Shown one piece after another: positions 21,161 through 25,604 of a DNA stretch of 25,604 nt. The stretch spans positions 110,871 to 136,474 of the forward strand of contig BLXT01001968.1 in assembly GCA_019648995.1 (NCBI GenBank), given 5' to 3'. The position numbers and the translations under genes were made by a program. This DNA comes from Plakobranchus ocellatus (taxonomy: Eukaryota; Mollusca; Gastropoda; Plakobranchidae). The notes under the pieces are model-generated. The model did no database searches. It saw only the letters and a list, made by a program, of their open reading frames with translations, and was not told the DNA's origin. Position 1 is the stretch's first letter. Each line of letters begins with the position of its first letter.

Positions 21161-22440
21161 TTATTCGTCTGTGGGGCATTTCTCACATAAATAGCACTGG
21201 TGTAATGATTCCAGGGTTGAAACATCAATCTCGCCGCACTCGCTTAAAAGTTTTGCAGTGTCAATGGCATGCGTGTTTGCAACATCTTCAGCTGTAATGT
21301 AGTAATGACATCCTGCTGACATTCTAAAATGAGCAAAATGCTTCTCGGTGTCATCTTGCTGGAAGAAACCCAATGCTGCGTATTGGTGACAGAAGACTGT
21401 TGAGGTGGTAAGGAAATACTTTGCTAATTTGATAAGCTATTTAAAAGTCCAAGTGATAGCTCTAGTGATGTGCTTTGTGAAAAAAACTATACGAGGAGAA
21501 GAGATTGGCTCCAAGGAAGTTGCTATGTCTGCGAGATCAGTTGGTGCTCTATTGGGATCTCTTAATTGATAGCAACTGTTTGGCGTTTTACAATTAAATA
21601 TCTTCCATAATTTTAAAACTTTATCTATAAACACCGCAGTCTGATGCGACGATTCGTTGTTTATTGATGATATTGTAAGAGCTGCACTTGTTTACTCCGA
21701 TAACACATTTAAGGCAAGCCTCACCTTTTTGCTTTTCTATATTACTTGGTGGAACTGATTGCTTTGTAAGAGCAGACAACTTTAACAGCTCTGAGCATTT
21801 TTCATGGTCAAATAAATTACACAGGTCAGACCAGCGAGCAGTACAGGTAACACTGTGGTGTTACCTTTTATTATCTGACGTCTCTTTGTCATCCAGCTAT
21901 TCCTTATATTTTTTAGAATATGAACTGGATCAAACAATAAGAATAAAGGCCTAGAAAGATCCTCGGTTGACTAAGCAATCCATTGGGCATTTTTGTTCAA
22001 CCCGCTAAACATAGGAAAACAACGATTGATTGGTTCTGTTATTATCATTTACCACGCCAAACACTTCTAACAAAGAGATTACTTCTATCACAGCTTTTTA
22101 TTGGAAAGCTGCTGTTAATGCATGACACAGCAAAAGCTTTGCTAGCAATTTTTTTAACCCAAAGAAACATTTAAACATGATGCACAACAGTGTTGCAGCA
22201 ATTTTCCACGCACAACCAATTGCATATCCAAACAGGTTTCCTCCTCTGTAGGTGACCGATGCTTTTACATAAATTTCATCTATTATTAAAACACAGCCCT
22301 CACATTTTTCTTCTATATTAGAAAATACAGATCTATAGTCACAAAATGTTGTTTGTCCATGCCAATATGTTTGGAGTATCTGCACAGTAGACTGGCTGGA
22401 CAGCTGAAGGAAAAGTGCTAAGAGCAGCGGCTGCCTCAAT
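21161..22440 (-). pseudogene. P-element/THAP9-type transposase remnant, copy 2
   Basis: Reading 22440 to 21161, the first open frame has VLIIDEIYVKASVTYRGGNL and FGYAI, then CIMFKCFFG and AKLLLCHALTAAF, the start of the RNase H-like domain with its first acidic residue. Next come NDNNRTNQSLFS, a CTARWSDLCNLFDHEKCSEL block (about 21840-21780) and PPSNIEKQKGEACLK (about 21740). The end contains LRDPNRAP and finally FFQQDDTEKHFAHFRMSAG and YYITAEDVANTHAID before a stop at 21161. The order and the blocks PSNIE-QK, DP-RAP, FFQQDD and YYIT-EDVA match copy 1 at 7.9-10 kb, so the two are relatives of one family in the same orientation. The N-terminal part is absent, cut by or lost beside the piggyBac remnant. 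Confidence 0.75.
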
Positions 22441-22479
22441 CAGTGGATCAAAGAAAAGATTTTTGAAGTGTTGCAAACC

Positions 22480-23850
22480 TTTTTCTTTTGGCCTGGTGGG
22501 GTTGTACAAGATGTGAGCATTAGGTGCCGAGATGTATCACAAAAAGCCAGCAAAAAAGCTTTTTCTACTAATTTCTCATTTTTCTCTGGACACTCCGTAA
22601 TACTTTACATACTGATCTGCAAGATCACAATTGTTCATACACATATTGTATTCTTGTACGGCTGATGGTTTGTGTACTACACCTGCTTTTATGCAGACAA
22701 CAGTGTCTTCTAATTTGGATGGGGTAGAAACCATCCAAGCAGGCAGGGTTTTTTTGCTTTTTTGTCTCTCCAAGCAACTGCCAAGGCTTCTCTCGGTTCA
22801 TTTATAAAATGCTATTTTTCTTGGGTGTGTCAATCTCAGTGTTTTCAGTTCTGGAAGAAATCCTCTTCTGTTTGACTGAATGGTTCCAGTAAAGTAAAAA
22901 ATGCCTCCGCAGCAGCTAATCAGTCAGGGTTTCTGGTTGTGTATGTCTGTGTGTGAAGATCTGATGTCCCTTGCTTAGTGGATTCAGCAGTGTTTGGAAT
23001 ACCCTAATGGCAGACTCGCTATTTGGGTTGCAAACAGTTTTTGCACTGAAATACCCAAGTGAGTTGAAAGTAAACCCGATTGTGCTGCTCCAGGACCGAA
23101 CATTTTTAATTATGGATTTTTTTTTTTGGTTTATTAGTGTTGCACTGGTGGTAATTGAAGCAACCTTTCCACCTCACTACTGTCTCATTAAGGGATAAGT
23201 ATTGTCAAACGTCAGAGAGCTGGTGTGTTTATGGCTTCTTTGTGCCTGGCATATATGTTTATGCTTTGGATCAGATCAGCTATAATTTTATCTGTGTAAG
23301 TTAAAAAGAAATAATCAGGGCCGACCTATGTTCAGCTATTGGAGCTTGTACAACAAAGCCATTTGGTGGTTTAAAGTTAAAGTCACTGGCCGTCTTACCT
23401 GCATCAACTTTCCTCCGCAAATCTGAAGCCAACAGATCTTGAACAAGGTGTGCCACATCTATTTGCTGATCCAATCAGCCTTCCTCGCCTACCTTTATCT
23501 CTAGACCTATTTGTCAAATCACTTGTTGGCGGCAGATTGAATGAGGTCTAGGTCTAAACCTATCTTGATCTTGGTGTCAATCGGTCTCCACTTCAAGCCT
23601 AGATCTAGACACATAACACCCGTGTTTGAGCTTCCACTAGTTTAGGTACCAGAATCAGAGTCTTCTGAAAAACTAGCCTCATCGCAACCAGCTAAATTTC
23701 CTTCAACATTGTCAAAAATATTAGCGAACAATCTTGTAACTTCCTCACGAGTCTAGAGCTTTGGAAGAGAAGCAGCCATGACTTCCAGAACAATCTTGTA
23801 ACTTCCTCACGAGTCTAGAGCTTTGGAAGAGAAGCAGCCATGGCTTCCAG
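22480..23850 (-). pseudogene. piggyBac transposase remnant
   Basis: Read from 23850 down, a start MAASLPKL is followed by a stop and then TREEVTRLFANIF with an acidic EDSDSG stretch, the usual piggyBac N-terminus. Later blocks are DVAHLVQDLL, then TDKIIADLIQSINIYARHKE (about 23300-23240), GHQIFTHRHT-like residues (about 22960), and GIFYFTGTIQSNRRGFLPEL (about 22900-22840). Next is REALAVAWRDKKAKKTLPAW with MVSTP (about 22790-22720), VVHKPSAVQEYN and NNCDLADQYVKYYG (22650-22600), and a last EKLVEKAFLLAF. The YTGT-R-NRRGLP, W-DK and hxYNxxM-xxDxxDQ blocks are family hallmarks of the DDE_Tnp_1_7 fold. Numerous frame changes and stops make it inactive. Its first codons include a 62 bp tandem duplication. 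Confidence 0.85.
23727..23850. repeat. 62 bp tandem duplication in piggyBac N-terminus
   Basis: Copies 23727-23788 and 23789-23850 differ at one base (ATGACTTCC versus ATGGCTTCC) and begin AACAATCTTGTAACTTCC. The near-identity shows a recent duplication within the decayed element. Confidence 0.95.
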
Positions 23851-24244
23851 AAATGAGAAAGCAAAAATCTGTATGGATCACTAAATTCTTTTTTAACAAG
23901 TCAATTCTGTTGATTCTAAAACCCCCTTCCAAGGTAACTGATAGGAAATAACATTAAAAATGGCAGAGAAACTCATCAGCGTAATGTTTCACATTTGTCA
24001 GCTTTAGGGATTTTTTTTCTATTTTAAAAAAATAGTCATGCATGTTTATCGCACTCACACTGCGGTAGCTCGGGTTTGAGGAGTAATTGTTTGAAAATGT
24101 TGTATTGGAAAAAATCGTTTTAAATGCATTGTCAAAATGTTTCTAATACTATTGAACGTTAGCAACAATCCTTGGAAATAAAGCATTTGTGAATGCTTCG
24201 CCAGTCTGTGAAAAAGTGTCACATCAATGCTGCGTGTCTCTCAT

Positions 24245-24290
24245 CTTAACAAGGAGTGCCAGTCGGCAATGAGGGAAAATCAAATATTAA
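24245..24290 (-). repeat. Dispersed inverted copy of the 12.5 kb repeat core
   Basis: The reverse complement contains TTTTCCCTCATTGCCG and CACTCCTTGTTAAGATGA. It resembles TTTCCTCTCACTGCC and CACTCCTTGTTAAAACGA of the 208 bp unit at 12446-12861. It is a diverged third member of the same repeat family on the opposite strand. Confidence 0.65.
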
Positions 24291-24299
24291 ACTATGATT

Positions 24300-25604
24300 T
24301 GTGAAATGTTCACCTAATCTGACTTATTGCAATGAGCACCTTCTTGCCTATTAGATAACTGGTGTGTATTTTAGGCAAAATCTATGTTTTACTTTTAGAC
24401 CTTAAACTTATTTTTGAAAAATGTTAATGTTATAAAATACCAAATGTCTTTCTTGTGTAAATCAATATTTGATGAATTGATGTTATCAGTTATTTGAGAG
24501 TATTCTATGTTTTCAAATGTCAAGTTTGAAAAGTTCTATTTCTCTGTGATAAGCTTCTCACTTCCATCTCTTCTCCTTGCTTACCTTTAGCACTATCATG
24601 ATCTTTTACTAAAGTTGACTTTTCCTCTACCTGTAAAAAAAAAAAAAAAAGTATTTAAGAATGTCATCGTGTACCTAAGGGTATCCAATCTGGGCATGTA
24701 AGTGCATTCTCATAAAATATTGTGTTACATTTATTTGGGTCCTTGCTAATGCTATGTTATGGTCAAAGATTAATACATGTAGACATGTATGTGCATTCTC
24801 AAAAAATATGTTAGTCACGTTTTTATGCAGAACATCTTGATTTGTTCCGGTCCTAGACCTTGTCATGGTTAAAAGCTAGTAGGATTTAGGCCTTTAATGG
24901 GACACCTCTAAGCCCACTGTATGAAAGATGTTCTATGCTGCCCTACAATGAGTCTTTCACTGCCACAACAATAGCACAGAATTGCAATGGTTTTGTGCCT
25001 CTGTAAGTACGAAATGACTGACAAGGAATTTTCCAAATGATATTTAAGAAAGTAAAAGATATAATATGTCTTTATGCTAAAAAAAAAAAAAAAAGCTCTC
25101 AAGTCTTCACAATAATTATTCTTATTTTGTGATAAAGAAAAAAAATTGAACATGAGTGAATTTTTTTTTCTTTTAGCTCAATGCATAGATCTATGCTGCC
25201 TGTTTTATTTGCTCATAATTTAGAATTAACAGTAACAAGATACAGCATGGCTTTCGCCAGTTATAGGGTTATTGATACCAAGAATTAGTTTTTTAAAAAA
25301 TGTGCTTTCATTTGTTTTAAAAAATTTTTTTTTGTTGTCGTTTTATTATCCATGTTACCATATGAAATGTTTTATGATGACTTGTTGGTTTTGTATAGAA
25401 ATGTTTTATACTTTTATGGTGGCATGTACTGTATCTTTATTGTGATGAATGATTAGGGAAAGTTCCTTTTGAAATGGCTGCACTAATTTTTTTTATCTCT
25501 GATAAATGGCTGGGATGTTGACATTTTCACCTGTAAAATTATCTTTTTTTTTTAAATAATAAAGTAAGCTCTGAATGTTTTTGCCATATCTTGCCCTTGT
25601 CACC
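24300..25604. other. No recognisable gene
   Basis: AT-rich sequence with long poly-A/T runs (24633-24649, 25079-25094). A loose direct repeat (TGCATTCTCA followed by A/T-rich sequence ending TGTTA, near 24700 and 24790) is visible. Open frames here are short and lack motifs. Confidence 0.4.

Overview
This looks like AT-rich animal genomic DNA: GT-AG introns of several hundred to more than a thousand bases, long poly-A/T runs, and many decayed DNA transposons. The density of P-element-like, piggyBac-like, hAT and tyrosine-recombinase remnants together with an endogenous parvovirus suggests an invertebrate. A mollusc, perhaps a gastropod, is my best guess, but that rests on impression and not on a diagnostic sequence.

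Region 1 (1-4158, plus strand) holds the last four coding exons of a WD40-repeat gene. The repeat layout resembles the C-terminal propeller of the E3 ubiquitin ligase TRAF7. The exons join in phase with good splice sites and end in a normal stop. Intron 2 contains a small two-exon-like open frame, and intron 3 contains a roughly 400 bp MITE-like element with inverted termini.

Region 2 (about 5.0-24 kb) has no intact host gene that I can recognise. It is a graveyard of mobile elements and one virus copy. In order it holds: a transposon-associated protein remnant with a conserved C-terminal module (5.0-6.4 kb); a 6 x 46 bp tandem repeat; a P-element/THAP9-type transposase remnant (7.9-10 kb); an unrecognised broken protein gene (10.5-11.4 kb); a 2 x 208 bp tandem duplication; the N-terminus of a transposon-associated protein (13.65-14.07 kb); and a zinc-finger transposase-like remnant (15-17.05 kb). 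These are followed by an endogenous parvovirus-like element with NS1 and a VP-like C-terminus (17.27-19.6 kb), a tyrosine recombinase fragment (19.9-20.3 kb), a hAT transposase C-terminus (20.3-20.9 kb), a second P-element-like copy (21.16-22.44 kb) and a piggyBac remnant (22.5-23.85 kb).

Three things stand out. First, the parvovirus-like NS1 is nearly full length with only one break, a single-base frameshift in an A8 run, while its neighbours are heavily damaged. Second, the VP-like piece lies immediately upstream of NS1 on the same strand, the reverse of normal parvovirus order, as expected at a head-to-tail junction or a rearrangement. Third, every mobile or viral remnant I could orient lies on the minus strand, opposite to the upstream host gene. 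That is the geometry of a unidirectional piRNA cluster, in which read-through transcription from the plus strand would make RNA antisense to all of these elements, including the virus. This is a hypothesis that small-RNA data could test.

The last 1.3 kb (24.3-25.6 kb) holds nothing I recognise.
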